From contig JAJZZT010000040.1 of NCBI GenBank assembly GCA_021797415.1, forward strand, positions 1-19,963: 19,963 nucleotides of DNA. The letters are read 5' to 3'. Position numbers and translations under genes: made by a program. Origin of the DNA: Bacillota bacterium. GTDB lineage: Bacteria; Bacillota; Bacilli; Alicyclobacillales; SLC66. Below the pieces are notes generated by a model. That model searched no databases. It was not told the origin of the DNA and saw only the letters and a list, made by a program, of their open reading frames with translations. Shown piece by piece: positions 1 to 8,565 of this stretch; within the stretch, counting starts at the first letter, position 1; every line of letters starts with the position of its first letter.

Positions 1-32
1 CAAGAGGATCTCACGAAGGCAGGAGGATATCT

Positions 33-1601
33 ATGGCTCGCAAACGGACTCAAATGGCTGTTCTCCTGGCCACCTTTTTAGCAGCCTTGGATGGCACGGT
101 TGTTGCTACCGCAGGACCTGTCATCGCGCGCGATCTGTCCGGATTGAACTTTTATCCCTGGATGCTGGCCAGCTTTATGGCTGCAACAGCAGTCGCAACA
201 CCTGTGTTTGGGAAACTCTCCGACCTTATTCCGCCATCGCGCTTATATACGGTGGTTCTCGGCGTTTTCGCGGTGGGATCACTCGGCTGCGCAGCGGCGG
301 AGAGCATTGGCGTGTTGATCGGATTTCGGATCCTTCAAGGCATCGGCGCGGGCGGAATCTTTACTGTGGGTCTTATCGTGATCGGCCGGGCATTTACGGG
401 TCCCGAGAGGGCGAAGGGGCTCGGGACGCAGAGCGCAATGTGGGGAATCGCAGCCGTGCTCGGACCAGTAGTCGGCGGCCTGTTTGCGCAAACGGGGTAA
501 TGGCGATTGATATTTCTGGTGAACATCCCTTTGTTCTTGATCGCAATGAGTTTGGTCCGTTCGTTGGAAAATCGAAACGAAGTCAGGAAGGATTCGACAT
601 CAAAACCCTTTGACTTTTGGGGTACGCTCTGGCTGAGTCTCCTTATGTCCACATGGCTCATGACACCGACGGTTTTTGGCGCAGGTCTGGATTGGCCGGC
701 ACTGTTGGCGGTCGTCGTGGGAGGAATCAGCGGTGTTCTCTTTTGGAAAACAGAGAGTCTCGCAAGCGATCCCCTGTTGCCGCTTTTCAAGTTCCGAGAA
801 TCGACAACCGTGCGCCTCTTGGTCGCGGGAGCCATATCCAGCGCGGTTCTCTATGCGACTGTAACGATGATCTCCCTGTTGACACAGAGCGCGATGAATT
901 TTCCTCCGGCCGTGTCCGGACTGATCCTGCTACCCATTCCCGCCGGATGGGCGCTCGGCAGCATGGCGGCTGGCCGACGATCTGCGAGAATAGGGGGACG
1001 CCCTATGGCGAGCATCGGACTTGCCTTGATGATTTTGGGACTGTTGGCGTGTTCCGGGCAGGGCGCGCGCGCATGGCAAATCATTGGCTTGGCGGCAGGT
1101 GGGGGACTGCTCGGATTTGGCACGGGACATCTCATCATCGGAGCACTCTGGGAGGTGCAAACGATGGCTTCAGAGAGCGAGATCGGCGTTGATACAGCTC
1201 TGTTCAACTTTGCACGCAATGTCGGCAACGCGTTAGGTCCCGCCATCTTCGGGGGACTGACGTTATGGATGGACCATGGACCGATCGGTATTCAACCAAG
1301 CGGTGGACTTCAGACCGTGCCGATATCTGGACTATTGACGCAGTCGATTCATGTGATGGTGTGGATTGTAGTAGCCGTACTGGCTGTCCTCATCCCCATT
1401 GTGGCTGAATTTGGTCCGCGCAAATCTCCCTCCGTGGATTTGGAACGGTCTCTGCGGTGGCTGCCGTGGCCGTTCCTTCGTGTTTTCTCCCCTTGTTGCC
1501 GCTTGGCCAACCATCTACTCGTGCCGGAATATATTTTCCAGATAATTGTCCCCCGCACCTTCTCTTGTGAGGCGGCGCTTTCCATGCGCAAAATAGGATA
1601 G
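33..1601 (+). pseudogene. MFS multidrug exporter, DHA2/EmrB-QacA type, split by an in-frame stop
   Basis: Proton-coupled drug efflux membrane protein by family. A good AGGAGG at 21-26 lies 6 bases before the ATG at 33. The N-terminal part has the early DHA2 signature (FLAALDGTVVATAGPVIARD) and the motif-C-like stretch GPVVGGLFAQTG, then TAA at 498-500. Reading continues in the same frame with WRLIFLVNIPLFLIAM, which is exactly where this family carries its conserved WRWIFLVNIP loop. So the two open frames (33-500 and 507-1601, the second beginning at a TTG) are one gene with a single nonsense codon, not two genes. Many hydrophobic segments follow up to about 1400. The last ~50 residues, after the final membrane segment, look unlike a normal C-terminus, so the original stop may also be lost. 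About 522 sense codons fits a 14-TM exporter. Alternatives are a sequencing error or stop-codon readthrough. Confidence 0.8.
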
Positions 1602-1673
1602 AATGGCCGTAGACTGAGAACCAGATCCAAGAAAACGACATCCATCCGCAAGATAGCTTCCGGGGAGATGCCC

Positions 1674-4184
1674 ATGCGAACAAAACACAGCCTGGCCACA
1701 TTGCTTGGCCAGTTTCAGACGGACGAGCGGGTGCGCCGGAACATCACCCACTGGCAGACGATCCCGCCGCGCCGGCCGAGGTACGCCTCTTTCCCGTCCG
1801 ACCTCGACGGCCGCATCCGGCAGTCTCTCGAAGAACGCGGCATCGCAAATCTGTACACACACCAGGCGGCATCCTTCCGCCTGGCGCGCGCCGGCCGGAA
1901 CATTGTCGCCGTGACGCCCACCGCTTCCGGCAAGAGCATGTGCTACCACCTGCCGGTCCTTCAGTCGCTGTCCGAAGATGCACAGATGCGCGCGCTCTAC
2001 CTCTTCCCGACAAAAGCACTGGCGCAAGACCAGCGGACGGAATTACACAGCCTGGTGCGCCAGGCCGGACTAGCGGTCAAGGCGGAGACGTACGACGGCG
2101 ACACGGCGGCAAACATCCGCCGACTGGTGCGGCAGGCGGGCAACATCGTCATCACAAACCCGGACATGCTGCACTCGGCCATCCTTCCCCACCACACGAA
2201 GTGGGTGTCGTTTTTCGAACACCTGCAGTATGTGGTGATCGACGAACTGCACACCTACCGCGGGGTGTTCGGCAGTCACGTGGCCAACGTGATCCGCCGC
2301 CTGAAGCGGATCTGCGCCTTCTACGGCAGCAAGCCGCAATTCATCTGTACGTCCGCCACGATCGCCAATCCGCGCGAACTGGCGCAAAAGCTCATCGAAG
2401 AACCTGTCGAACTGGTCGACGACAACGGGGCCCCGGCAGGAACCAAGCACTTCGTGTTCTACAATCCGCCGCTTGTCAACGCGGAACTGAACATCCGCCG
2501 CAGCGCCACGCTCACGGCGCGCGACATCGCGGCGCATTTCCTGGAAAACGGCATCCAGACCATTCTCTTCGCGCGCAGCAGGGTGCGCGTGGAGATCCTG
2601 CTGACCTATCTGCAGGAGCGGATCAATCGCAGGCTCGGCCCGAAGGCCGTCCGCGGTTACCGGGGAGGCTACCTCCCCTCGGAGCGGCGCGAAATCGAAC
2701 AGGGGTTGCGCAACGGCGAAATCATGGGCGTCGTCAGCACCAACGCGCTGGAACTCGGGGTGGACATCGGGCAGTTGCAGGTCTGCGTGATGACGGGCTA
2801 CGCGGGATCCGTCGCAAGCACCTGGCAGCAGGCCGGACGGGCGGGAAGACGGCAGGGCGAGTCCGCGGTCGTGCTCGTCGGCACATCCACGCCGCTTGAC
2901 CAGTACCTCATGCACCATCCAGAATATCTGTTCGGACGCAGTCCGGAAACCGCCCGGATCAATCCGGACAACCTCATCATTCTCGTCGACCATCTGAAGT
3001 GCGCGGCCTATGAACTGCCGTTTGCGGAAGGAGACCGCTTCGGCGCAGCCGAGATTGGAGAGATTCTCGAATTTCTGACCGAGGAACAGATTCTGCACCA
3101 CGCGCGGGGCAAATGGTACTGGATGAACGATTCCTTTCCCGCAAACGCCGTCAGCCTGCGCTCGGCGTCGCAGGAGAACGTCGTCATCGTGGACATTTCC
3201 GAGCGGGGGGCGGAACGCGCGATCGGCGAGATGGACCGCTTCAGCGCGCTCACCCTGCTGCACGAGGAGGCGATCTACCTGCATCAGGGCGTCCAGTTCC
3301 AGGTGGAGAAACTCGATTATGCGGAAAAGAAGGCGTTCGTCCGCGAAGTCCGGACGGACTACTACACCGACGCCAATCTCGCCGTGCAACTTCAGGTTCT
3401 GATGGAGAACGGCGCGCGCCAGACCGGCGGAGACATCGTCTGCGGCTACGGTGAGGTCGCCGTGCACGCGATGGCCACGATATTCAAAAAGATCAAGTTC
3501 GGCACACACGAAAATATCGGTTCGGGTCCCATCCATCTCCCGGAGGAAGAATTGCACACGGACGCGGCGTGGATCGGCTTCCCGGAAGCCTGGTTCGCAG
3601 AATCCGGCCAGGCGGACATCGAACGGGGCCTGACTGGCCTGGCGGTGGTCCTGCAGCATGTGGCCCCGCTGTTTGTCCTGTGCGATCCGAGCGACCTGCG
3701 CGTCGTCGCCCAGCGCAAGGCCGTTCATTCCGGCAGGCCGACGATCTTCCTGTACGACCGTTATCCCGGAGGCGTCGGTCTCGCCCAGCAGGCGTTTTAC
3801 GACATCGGTCCGCTGCTCGCGCGGGCGCTGCAACTCATTCATGACTGCCCGTGCGAGGCAGGCTGTCCGTCCTGCGTGGGGCAATCCGATCAGGGAAGCA
3901 AAGAGGCCGCGCTCGCGCTCGCCCGGTTCGCCGCAGAGGAATTTGGCCGGGAAACGCCGAAATTCGCGCAGGAGACGCAAGAGACGCAGGCGGCGCAAGA
4001 GACGCAGGCAGAGCAAGAGACGCAGGCAGAGCAAGAGACGCGGGCCGCGCAAGAGACGCAGGCCGCGCAAGAGACGCAGGCCGCGCAAGAGACGCAGGCC
4101 GCGCAAGAGACGCAGGCCGCGCAAGAGACGCAGGCCGCGCAAGAGACGCAGGCCGCGCGCGAAGGTATGCGCCATGTCCATTAA
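1674..4184 (+). CDS. mrfA: MrfA-type DEAD/DEAH helicase with C-terminal DUF1998/zinc-cysteine domain
   Basis: ATP-dependent superfamily 2 helicase. In Bacillus subtilis, MrfA (YprA) works with MrfB to repair mitomycin C damage independently of UvrABC. Visible motifs (numbered from the ATG at 1674): YTHQ at 61-64, Walker A PTASGKS at 82-88, DELH at 190-193, TSAT at 226-229, LELGVDIG at 359-366 and QQAGRAGR at 385-392. The C-terminal domain ends in a four-cysteine motif, CPCEAGCPSC, with Cys at 725, 727, 731 and 734, the family's metal-binding cluster. I prefer ATG 1674 over the in-frame ATG at 1668, because GGGGAG at 1662-1667 abuts 1668 but is 6 bases before 1674. After the zinc motif the protein has an unusual Gln/Glu/Thr/Ala tail made of tandem hexapeptides. 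The stop overlaps the mrfB start by 11 bases, so translation is probably coupled. Confidence 0.93.
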   Translation: MRTKHSLATLLGQFQTDERVRRNITHWQTIPPRRPRYASFPSDLDGRIRQSLEERGIANLYTHQAASFRLARAGRNIVAVTPTASGKSMCYHLPVLQSLSEDAQMRALYLFPTKALAQDQRTELHSLVRQAGLAVKAETYDGDTAANIRRLVRQAGNIVITNPDMLHSAILPHHTKWVSFFEHLQYVVIDELHTYRGVFGSHVANVIRRLKRICAFYGSKPQFICTSATIANPRELAQKLIEEPVELVDDNGAPAGTKHFVFYNPPLVNAELNIRRSATLTARDIAAHFLENGIQTILFARSRVRVEILLTYLQERINRRLGPKAVRGYRGGYLPSERREIEQGLRNGEIMGVVSTNALELGVDIGQLQVCVMTGYAGSVASTWQQAGRAGRRQGESAVVLVGTSTPLDQYLMHHPEYLFGRSPETARINPDNLIILVDHLKCAAYELPFAEGDRFGAAEIGEILEFLTEEQILHHARGKWYWMNDSFPANAVSLRSASQENVVIVDISERGAERAIGEMDRFSALTLLHEEAIYLHQGVQFQVEKLDYAEKKAFVREVRTDYYTDANLAVQLQVLMENGARQTGGDIVCGYGEVAVHAMATIFKKIKFGTHENIGSGPIHLPEEELHTDAAWIGFPEAWFAESGQADIERGLTGLAVVLQHVAPLFVLCDPSDLRVVAQRKAVHSGRPTIFLYDRYPGGVGLAQQAFYDIGPLLARALQLIHDCPCEAGCPSCVGQSDQGSKEAALALARFAAEEFGRETPKFAQETQETQAAQETQAEQETQAEQETRAAQETQAAQETQAAQETQAAQETQAAQETQAAQETQAAREGMRHVH
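3978..4157 (+). repeat. 18-bp minisatellite, 10 tandem units, inside the 3' end of mrfA
   Basis: Ten head-to-tail 18-bp units (consensus CAAGAGACGCAGGCCGCG) encode the hexapeptide QETQAA. The last six units (4050-4157) are identical. The first four carry substitutions giving QETQAA, QETQAE, QETQAE and QETRAA. A partial unit (QET) precedes at 3969-3977. The unit is a multiple of three, so copy-number change keeps the frame. The array ends 16 bases before the mrfB ATG. Confidence 0.97.
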
Positions 4185-5541
4185 GGACAAACTGGCGCGC
4201 CTGCGCCCGCAACTGGTCCATGAAGCGGCGCGAACCGCCGCGGCGGCCGCGCAGGACACCGCAGCGCCCGTCCGGCCCTCAGATGCAGCATCGCAGGTTC
4301 AACCCATCTCCCATCAGGACAAGTGGAGCCGTTTCCAGACGGCGCCCGCCGTATTTGCCGACGCCTGCGTGATGGTGCGCGAAGTGCGCTATCCCCTCAC
4401 TCACAGACACGGACAGTATGCGTTTTCCCAATTTGCGGACATCCTGGCGCTCTGGAATAATCCCGAACTCCGCCACCCGCTGTCCGGCGCCGGGACGGCG
4501 CCTGAAGACTGGCTGTTTTTCGACACGGAGACCACCGGATTGAACGGCGGGACGGGGAATGCCATCTTTTTGCTGGGCTATTGCCGGGTGCAACCGGATG
4601 CGGTCGTCGTGCGCCAGCACTTTCTGCCTTCTCCCGCGGCGGAACGCGCGCTGTATCAATCGTTCATCCAGGATATCGGAGGAGCAAAGCGGCTCGTCAC
4701 GTTCAACGGCAAATCGTTTGACTGGCCACAGGTCAAGACGCGGCTCACACTCCTTGGCGGCGCGGCTCCCGAAATGCCGTCGTTTATCCACCACGACCTG
4801 ATGCATGCGGCGCGGAGACTGTGGCGGGACGATCTGCCGTCGTGCCGCCTGTCTGTCATCGAGGAGGCAAAACTGGGTGTCCGGCGCGGACAGGACACGC
4901 CGGGGCATATGGCTCCCCTGCTGTATTTTGAATACCTGAGATCCGGCGATCCGGACGCCGTCGCCGGTGTCCTGCGGCACAACGAACTCGATGTGCTCTC
5001 GCTCGTGACGCTGTACATCCACCTGTCCCGCCTGGTGCAGCGCTTTTGGCAGCAGGCGGCGACAACGATTCCCGAACGGATGCAGCTTTCCCGCTGGTAC
5101 GAAGCGCTCGGGCAGGACGACTGTGCCATCGTCGGCTACCAGTCTGTGGCACAGAGCGGACACGCCCTTTCCACGGAGGCGAAATTCGCGCTGGGCTACG
5201 TCCTGAAACGGCGCAAACAGTGGGCGCGCGCACTGGCCGCATGGGAGGAATGCTTGCGCGAACTCCCCCACATCCCGGAGGAACTGTACGTCGAACTGGC
5301 CAAATTGTGCGAGCACGGACTGCGCGACTATGAAAAAGCGCTGCACTACGCGCGCAGGGCGTCCGCCGCGCACAGCCGGAAAGAGGCCATGCTGCGCAGG
5401 ACGGCGCACCGCCGCCACTTTGAAAGCCATGGCCCGGAAGCCCGTGACACAAAATTCCACGGGCCGGGCAGCCATGAGCGGCGCCTTGCCAGGCTGGAAA
5501 GAAAGCTGCAACGCGCCGCGCCGCATGAAAACGGCGAGTGA
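4174..5541 (+). CDS. mrfB: MrfB-type exonuclease: DEDDh RNase H-like domain plus TPR-like C-terminus
   Basis: Partner nuclease of MrfA; the B. subtilis family member (YprB) is a metal-dependent 3'-5' DNA exonuclease in mitomycin repair. The protein is 455 aa. The DEDDh set is visible: FFDTETTG with D117 and E119, FNGKSFDWP with D183, and RHNELD with H269 and D273. The spacing H-x3-D is that of the Exo III motif. From about residue 290 the sequence is helical with TPR-like repeats (for example ALGQDDCAIVGYQSVAQSG and the segment around LGYVLKRRKQWARALAAWEE). The ATG at 4174 is preceded by GAAGG at 4161-4165 and lies inside the end of mrfA, indicating one operon. The frame is open far upstream (to 3658), but that part is the shadow of mrfA and its repeat, giving Arg-rich low-complexity sequence. 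Confidence 0.92.
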   Translation: MSIKDKLARLRPQLVHEAARTAAAAAQDTAAPVRPSDAASQVQPISHQDKWSRFQTAPAVFADACVMVREVRYPLTHRHGQYAFSQFADILALWNNPELRHPLSGAGTAPEDWLFFDTETTGLNGGTGNAIFLLGYCRVQPDAVVVRQHFLPSPAAERALYQSFIQDIGGAKRLVTFNGKSFDWPQVKTRLTLLGGAAPEMPSFIHHDLMHAARRLWRDDLPSCRLSVIEEAKLGVRRGQDTPGHMAPLLYFEYLRSGDPDAVAGVLRHNELDVLSLVTLYIHLSRLVQRFWQQAATTIPERMQLSRWYEALGQDDCAIVGYQSVAQSGHALSTEAKFALGYVLKRRKQWARALAAWEECLRELPHIPEELYVELAKLCEHGLRDYEKALHYARRASAAHSRKEAMLRRTAHRRHFESHGPEARDTKFHGPGSHERRLARLERKLQRAAPHENGE

Positions 5542-5558
5542 GAAGACGATCACTCGCC
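5533..5558 (+). terminator. Hairpin at the mrfB stop codon, probable end of the mrfAB operon
   Basis: GGCGAGTG (5533-5540) pairs perfectly with CACTCGCC (5551-5558) around a 10-base loop, and the mrfB TGA lies at the stem-loop border. No T tract follows, so it may be a stability hairpin rather than a strict intrinsic terminator. Confidence 0.45.
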
Positions 5559-5642
5559 TGATTGAAGCCTGTTTATCCCCTGTTCCAAGCGAGTTTGCGC
5601 CCTGCTGCACGGGTGAAAAGTGTTCTTGCCGGACTGCCCCTC

Positions 5643-5670
5643 GATCAAACCCAGTCAAACCAAGTCTAAC

Positions 5671-5682
<12 letters not shown>
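5643..5682. repeat. Four imperfect 10-bp tandem units around the Nudix stop codon
   Basis: GATCAAACCC, AGTCAAACCA, AGTCTAACTC and AGTCAAAGTC follow each other directly. The last unit lies inside the 3' end of the minus-strand Nudix gene; the others are in the convergent intergenic space. Function unknown. Confidence 0.6.
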
Positions 5683-6294
<612 letters not shown>

Positions 6295-6391
6295 CCCTCC
6301 CGTGATCACCGTCTTCCGCCGCCGCTTCACCGTACGCTTCGCCGCATACCGGGAAGCAATGATCAAACCCGCAATACAGTCACCACGTCTC

Positions 6392-6429
6392 CGCATATAG
6401 TATCCAAGGCTATGACCGAACTATATGCG
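6392..6429. repeat. 10-bp inverted repeat between the ASCH and Nudix genes
   Basis: CGCATATAGT (6392-6401) and ACTATATGCG (6420-6429) are perfect complements separated by 18 bases. It lies downstream of the ASCH stop and about 100 bases upstream of the Nudix start. It could be an ASCH transcript hairpin or an operator for the Nudix gene; the sequence does not decide between them. Confidence 0.5.
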
Positions 6430-6471
6430 CCGTTGTCCGGTTGCGTGAATTTGGATGGTCTCACCGCTCCT

Positions 6472-6849
6472 TCAGGGGAATGCGCGAAATTCGTGCACCC
6501 ACACGCGCATGGCCGGCAGCCAGGGCATCCCGGGATGGATCGCCAGGATTGCCTGTCTGTAAGCGTCAAGGCTCTCGTGGCCTTCGCGCCGCGCGTCCTC
6601 TTCCGTCACGTCTCCGAGCGTCTGGACATACACGCGATCCACGATGAACTTGCGACCGGACAGTGTCATCACTTCCCCGGGGTCGGCATACCGTCCATTG
6701 CGCCGCACCGCCGTCTTGCGCCCCGCCAGGACCTTCTCCACATCGGAGCGCACCGTCACCAGACGGTCGATGGTGCACGTCTTGGCGGCCAATTCCTGCC
6801 GGGTTGTCTCTTGCTCCTTGTCGGCGCTTTTTTTCATGCCATCTTCCAT
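6472..6849 (-). CDS. ASCH-domain (PUA-like fold) protein, predicted RNA/nucleotide binding
   Basis: A 125-aa protein. The body matches the ASCH pattern: a basic LAGRKTAVRRNGRYADPGE segment early, then FIVDRVYVQTLGDV, an acidic helix EEDARREGHESLDAYRQAI, and the closing strand AMRVWVHEFR. The family has a PUA-like fold and is linked to RNA binding or modified-nucleoside processing; no specific reaction can be assigned. I chose ATG 6849 (MEDGMKKSAD) because GGGGAGAG lies about 7 bases upstream. The frame is open to 6939, but the extra N-terminal part is outside the domain and has no better start. It lies upstream of the Nudix gene on the same strand with a 177-base gap, so co-transcription is possible but not clear. 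Confidence 0.8.
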   Translation of the reverse strand: MEDGMKKSADKEQETTRQELAAKTCTIDRLVTVRSDVEKVLAGRKTAVRRNGRYADPGEVMTLSGRKFIVDRVYVQTLGDVTEEDARREGHESLDAYRQAILAIHPGMPWLPAMRVWVHEFRAFP

Positions 6850-6904
6850 CGGCTCTCTCCCCTTCAAGCGAAGAATCCCCCTTCGGATATGACGACGATC
6901 CCCC

Positions 6905-6999
6905 GGGAACATGGGATCGTCCATTTCCCATTGCACCAAAAGGAAATGGGGTGCATCAAATCACTATGGCAGAAGACTCGGATAAACGCAATTCCGGCA
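6905..6999. repeat. Possible remnant of the palindromic core element, interrupted, upstream of metA
   Basis: GGGAACATGGGAT (6905-6917) matches the start of the deleted core at 15902. GGATAAACGCAATTCCGGCA (6980-6999) matches, with small differences, the continuation GGATAAACCTAATTCCGGCA of the core at 12040-12161 read from its right end. The two matches are in the correct order and orientation but 62 bases apart, as if an insertion split the element. The matches are short, so this is tentative. Confidence 0.35.
6921..6955. repeat. Two mutually exclusive hairpins in the ASCH/metA intergenic region
   Basis: CCATTTCC (6921-6928) can pair with GGAAATGG (6942-6949), and TGCACC (6932-6937) can pair with GGTGCA (6950-6955). 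Each stem uses bases in the loop or flank of the other, so only one can form. It lies about 100 bases upstream of the metA -10 box, hence outside the likely metA transcript but in the leader region of the divergent ASCH gene. Confidence 0.45.
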
Positions 7000-7054
7000 C
7001 AACCGAGGTGCTGTTCGGGCGCATGGCCGCGCGGTAAGGTCGGAGTCTATTGCA

Positions 7055-7063
7055 TGCTATAAT
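7055..7063 (+). promoter_or_regulatory. Extended -10 promoter for metA
   Basis: TGCTATAAT gives a perfect TATAAT with the TGn extension. No convincing -35 box is present at the proper distance, as is usual for extended -10 promoters. It predicts a leader of about 60 bases before the metA ATG, too short to hold a SAM riboswitch or T-box. Confidence 0.6.
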
Positions 7064-7132
7064 CATTTGCATCCGCTTCGTACACATAATGAAGGTTTCA
7101 TCATCCTTGGCCGTCAAAGGAGTCGAACGCGC

Positions 7133-8104
7133 ATGCCGATCAAACTGCCGGATGGACTGCCGGCCAAAGCAGTCCTGGAACAAGAGAACATCTTTGTCAT
7201 TGACGAACACCGAGCGTTTCACCAGGATATCCGCCCGCTGCAAATCGCGATTCTGAACCTGATGCCCATCAAGGAGACCACGGAGACACAACTGCTGCGC
7301 CTGATCGGCAACACGCCGGTGCAGGTGGAGATCACGCTGTTGCGCATGGAGTCGCACAAGTCGAAAAACACGTCGCCACATCATCTCGATCTGTTCTACA
7401 CGACATTCCCGGAAATCGAGAACCAGAACTTCGACGGCATGATCATCACCGGCGCGCCGATCGAACATCTGCCGTTCGAGGAGGTGGGCTACTGGCGTGA
7501 ATTGCAGCACATCATGGACTGGACCGGCGAAAATGTCACATCGACCTTCCATATCTGCTGGGGAGCGCAGGCAGCCCTCTACCATCACTACGGCATAGAG
7601 AAGCACGCGCTCAAGGAGAAAATGTTCGGTGTTTTCACCCACGACATCACCGCGCAGATTCCGCTCGTCAGAGGATTCGACGACGGTTTTCTCGCACCCC
7701 ACTCGCGCCACACCGAAGCGCGGGCACAGGACATTGTGCAGGTGCCGGAACTGGAGATCGCGGCGGTATCGCCCGTCGCCGGCGTCTATCTGGCTGCCCG
7801 GCGCGACGGGAGGCAGGTCTTTGTGACAGGTCATTCCGAGTACGATCCGGGAACGCTTAACGACGAGTACCGGCGCGACATCGAGCGCGGCCTGGACATT
7901 CGGCTGCCGCAAAACTACTTCCCCGGCGACGATCCGGCGCAGAGTCCGCGGCACACCTGGCGCTCGCACGCCTACCTGCTGTACTCGAACTGGCTCAATT
8001 ACTACGTGTACCAGGCTACGCCGTACGACCTCAACCAGATCGGGCCGATAGAACAGACACAACACCGGCAAACGCAGACGACCGGTCAGCGCATAAAGCG
8101 CTGA
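7133..8104 (+). CDS. metA: Homoserine O-acyltransferase MetA, predicted acetyl-CoA type
   Basis: First committed step of methionine synthesis in the cytoplasm: it acylates homoserine. The sequence matches the MetA/HTS family over its length of 323 aa, with a C-terminal tail slightly longer than usual. Visible active-site residues: MPIKETTE with K47, the nucleophile C142 in HICWGAQ, and H234/E236 in TGHSEYD. Residue 111 in [13 protein letters not shown] is Glu. In this family Glu111 has been tied to acetyl-CoA use and Gly111 (E. coli) to succinyl-CoA, so O-acetylhomoserine is the expected product. I chose ATG 7133 ([10 protein letters not shown], the family N-terminus), with AAAGGAG at 7116-7122; the longer frame from 7067 adds non-family residues. 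It is monocistronic, with its own promoter and a hairpin over the stop. Confidence 0.95.
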   Translation: MPIKLPDGLPAKAVLEQENIFVIDEHRAFHQDIRPLQIAILNLMPIKETTETQLLRLIGNTPVQVEITLLRMESHKSKNTSPHHLDLFYTTFPEIENQNFDGMIITGAPIEHLPFEEVGYWRELQHIMDWTGENVTSTFHICWGAQAALYHHYGIEKHALKEKMFGVFTHDITAQIPLVRGFDDGFLAPHSRHTEARAQDIVQVPELEIAAVSPVAGVYLAARRDGRQVFVTGHSEYDPGTLNDEYRRDIERGLDIRLPQNYFPGDDPAQSPRHTWRSHAYLLYSNWLNYYVYQATPYDLNQIGPIEQTQHRQTQTTGQRIKR

Positions 8105-8107
8105 CCG
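8083..8107 (+). terminator. Perfect 10-bp hairpin spanning the metA stop codon
   Basis: CGGTCAGCGC (8083-8092) and GCGCTGACCG (8098-8107) enclose the loop ATAAA. The TGA stop (8102-8104) is inside the 3' arm. There is no T tract after it, so it may protect the 3' end or act with the T-rich hairpin further on. Confidence 0.55.
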
Positions 8108-8121
8108 CACAGGGGGACGGG

Positions 8122-8256
8122 GTGGAAGTTCTCTCCACGAAATGCATATAGTCGACCCCATGCCAAAAGTGTGCCGGATATCAGATGAGCTCTGCTGCCT
8201 GACGGATACCGCATGCCTGCTTCGTCCCCACCAGTTCACGCTGGCGAATGGCTTTT
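8122..8256 (+). repeat. Degenerate second copy of the small-ORF 3' region and hairpin found at 11411-11551
   Basis: Compared with the minus strand of 11551-11411, this stretch aligns with few gaps: GTGGAAGTT..., ATAGTCGACCCC, GCCGGATATC, CTGCCTGACGGAT, GCATGCCTGC, CGTCCCCACC, then an identical CCAGTTCACGCTGGCG at 8231-8246, and GGCTTTT. A frame GTG GAA ... TAG (8122-8151) reads VEVLSTKCI, in register with the VEITGSKKSK end of the other copy. The upstream part of the unit is absent here, apparently joined to the metA 3' end. The hairpin is weakened relative to the other copy (CCAG/CTGG) but is followed by GGCTTTT, so it may serve as a metA terminator. Confidence 0.5.
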
Positions 8257-8493
8257 CCATCTTTTCCGCCTGCGACACCATCATTACCCCAAACAGCGAA
8301 TTGCCAAGACCGTGCGCAAGCGAGAAGACCGTTGTTTCATCCCCGAATCTGTAGGACACACGGGCATCGACGCCCACTGGGACACAGATGCAGCCCGTAG
8401 CGCCAGATAAAAATGGAAACAGCTGTCACATAAAAATGCAGTCGCAACCGTACTGCCGATATTCGGTTTGTGCACCCTCATGCTTGAAGTGCG
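8257..8493. other. Intergenic stretch with no recognisable gene
   Basis: Frames are open here on both strands (for example a minus frame upstream of about 8410), but none has a convincing start, ribosome binding site or recognisable family. It may be decayed sequence between metA and the terminator of the GNAT gene. Confidence 0.4.
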
Positions 8494-8547
8494 TGTCCGA
8501 AAAGGGCCGAGGTAAGATGCAAGCAGGGCTCTCGGCCCTTTTGGACA
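8494..8547 (-). terminator. Strong bidirectional hairpin terminator after the methyltransferase-GNAT pair
   Basis: TGTCC plus AAAAGGGCCGAG (8494-8511, with a one-base bulge at 8499) pairs with CTCGGCCCTTTT plus GGACA (8531-8547): 17 base pairs around a 19-base loop. A/T runs flank the GC core in both directions. The GNAT stop is 19 bases away on the minus-strand upstream side. Confidence 0.85.
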
Positions 8548-8565
8548 ATCTCTGAAAGTCGAAAA

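Noticed and set aside
3978..4157. Tandem repeat as a CRISPR-like array
   Set aside because: Units are contiguous 18-mers without spacers and are in frame with mrfA.
3658..4173. Upstream extension of the mrfB frame
   Set aside because: It overlaps the mrfA coding end and its repeat, giving low-complexity Arg/Lys/Pro; ATG 4174 with the overlap to mrfA is the family-consistent start.
2070..4259. Long minus-strand open frame (about 730 codons) antisense to mrfA
   Set aside because: The plus strand has every helicase motif in order. The minus product is Arg/Leu/Val-rich without a family, including a run that is only the repeat read backwards.
5571..5586. GTTTATCCCCTGTTCC as another core-element end
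   Set aside because: It resembles GTTTATCCCATGTCCC at 13 of 16 bases but has no partner arm or flanking similarity; chance is likely.
4279..5658. Minus-strand open frame across mrfB
   Set aside because: Shadow of a GC-rich gene; the plus strand carries the complete DEDDh motif set.
6956..7132. SAM riboswitch or T-box in front of metA
   Set aside because: The predicted leader is only about 60 bases, and no kink-turn, T-box sequence or terminator/antiterminator pair is visible.
8257..8410. Minus-strand open frame upstream of the 8122-8256 repeat
   Set aside because: No start signal, no family, and it runs through the repeat and antisense to metA.
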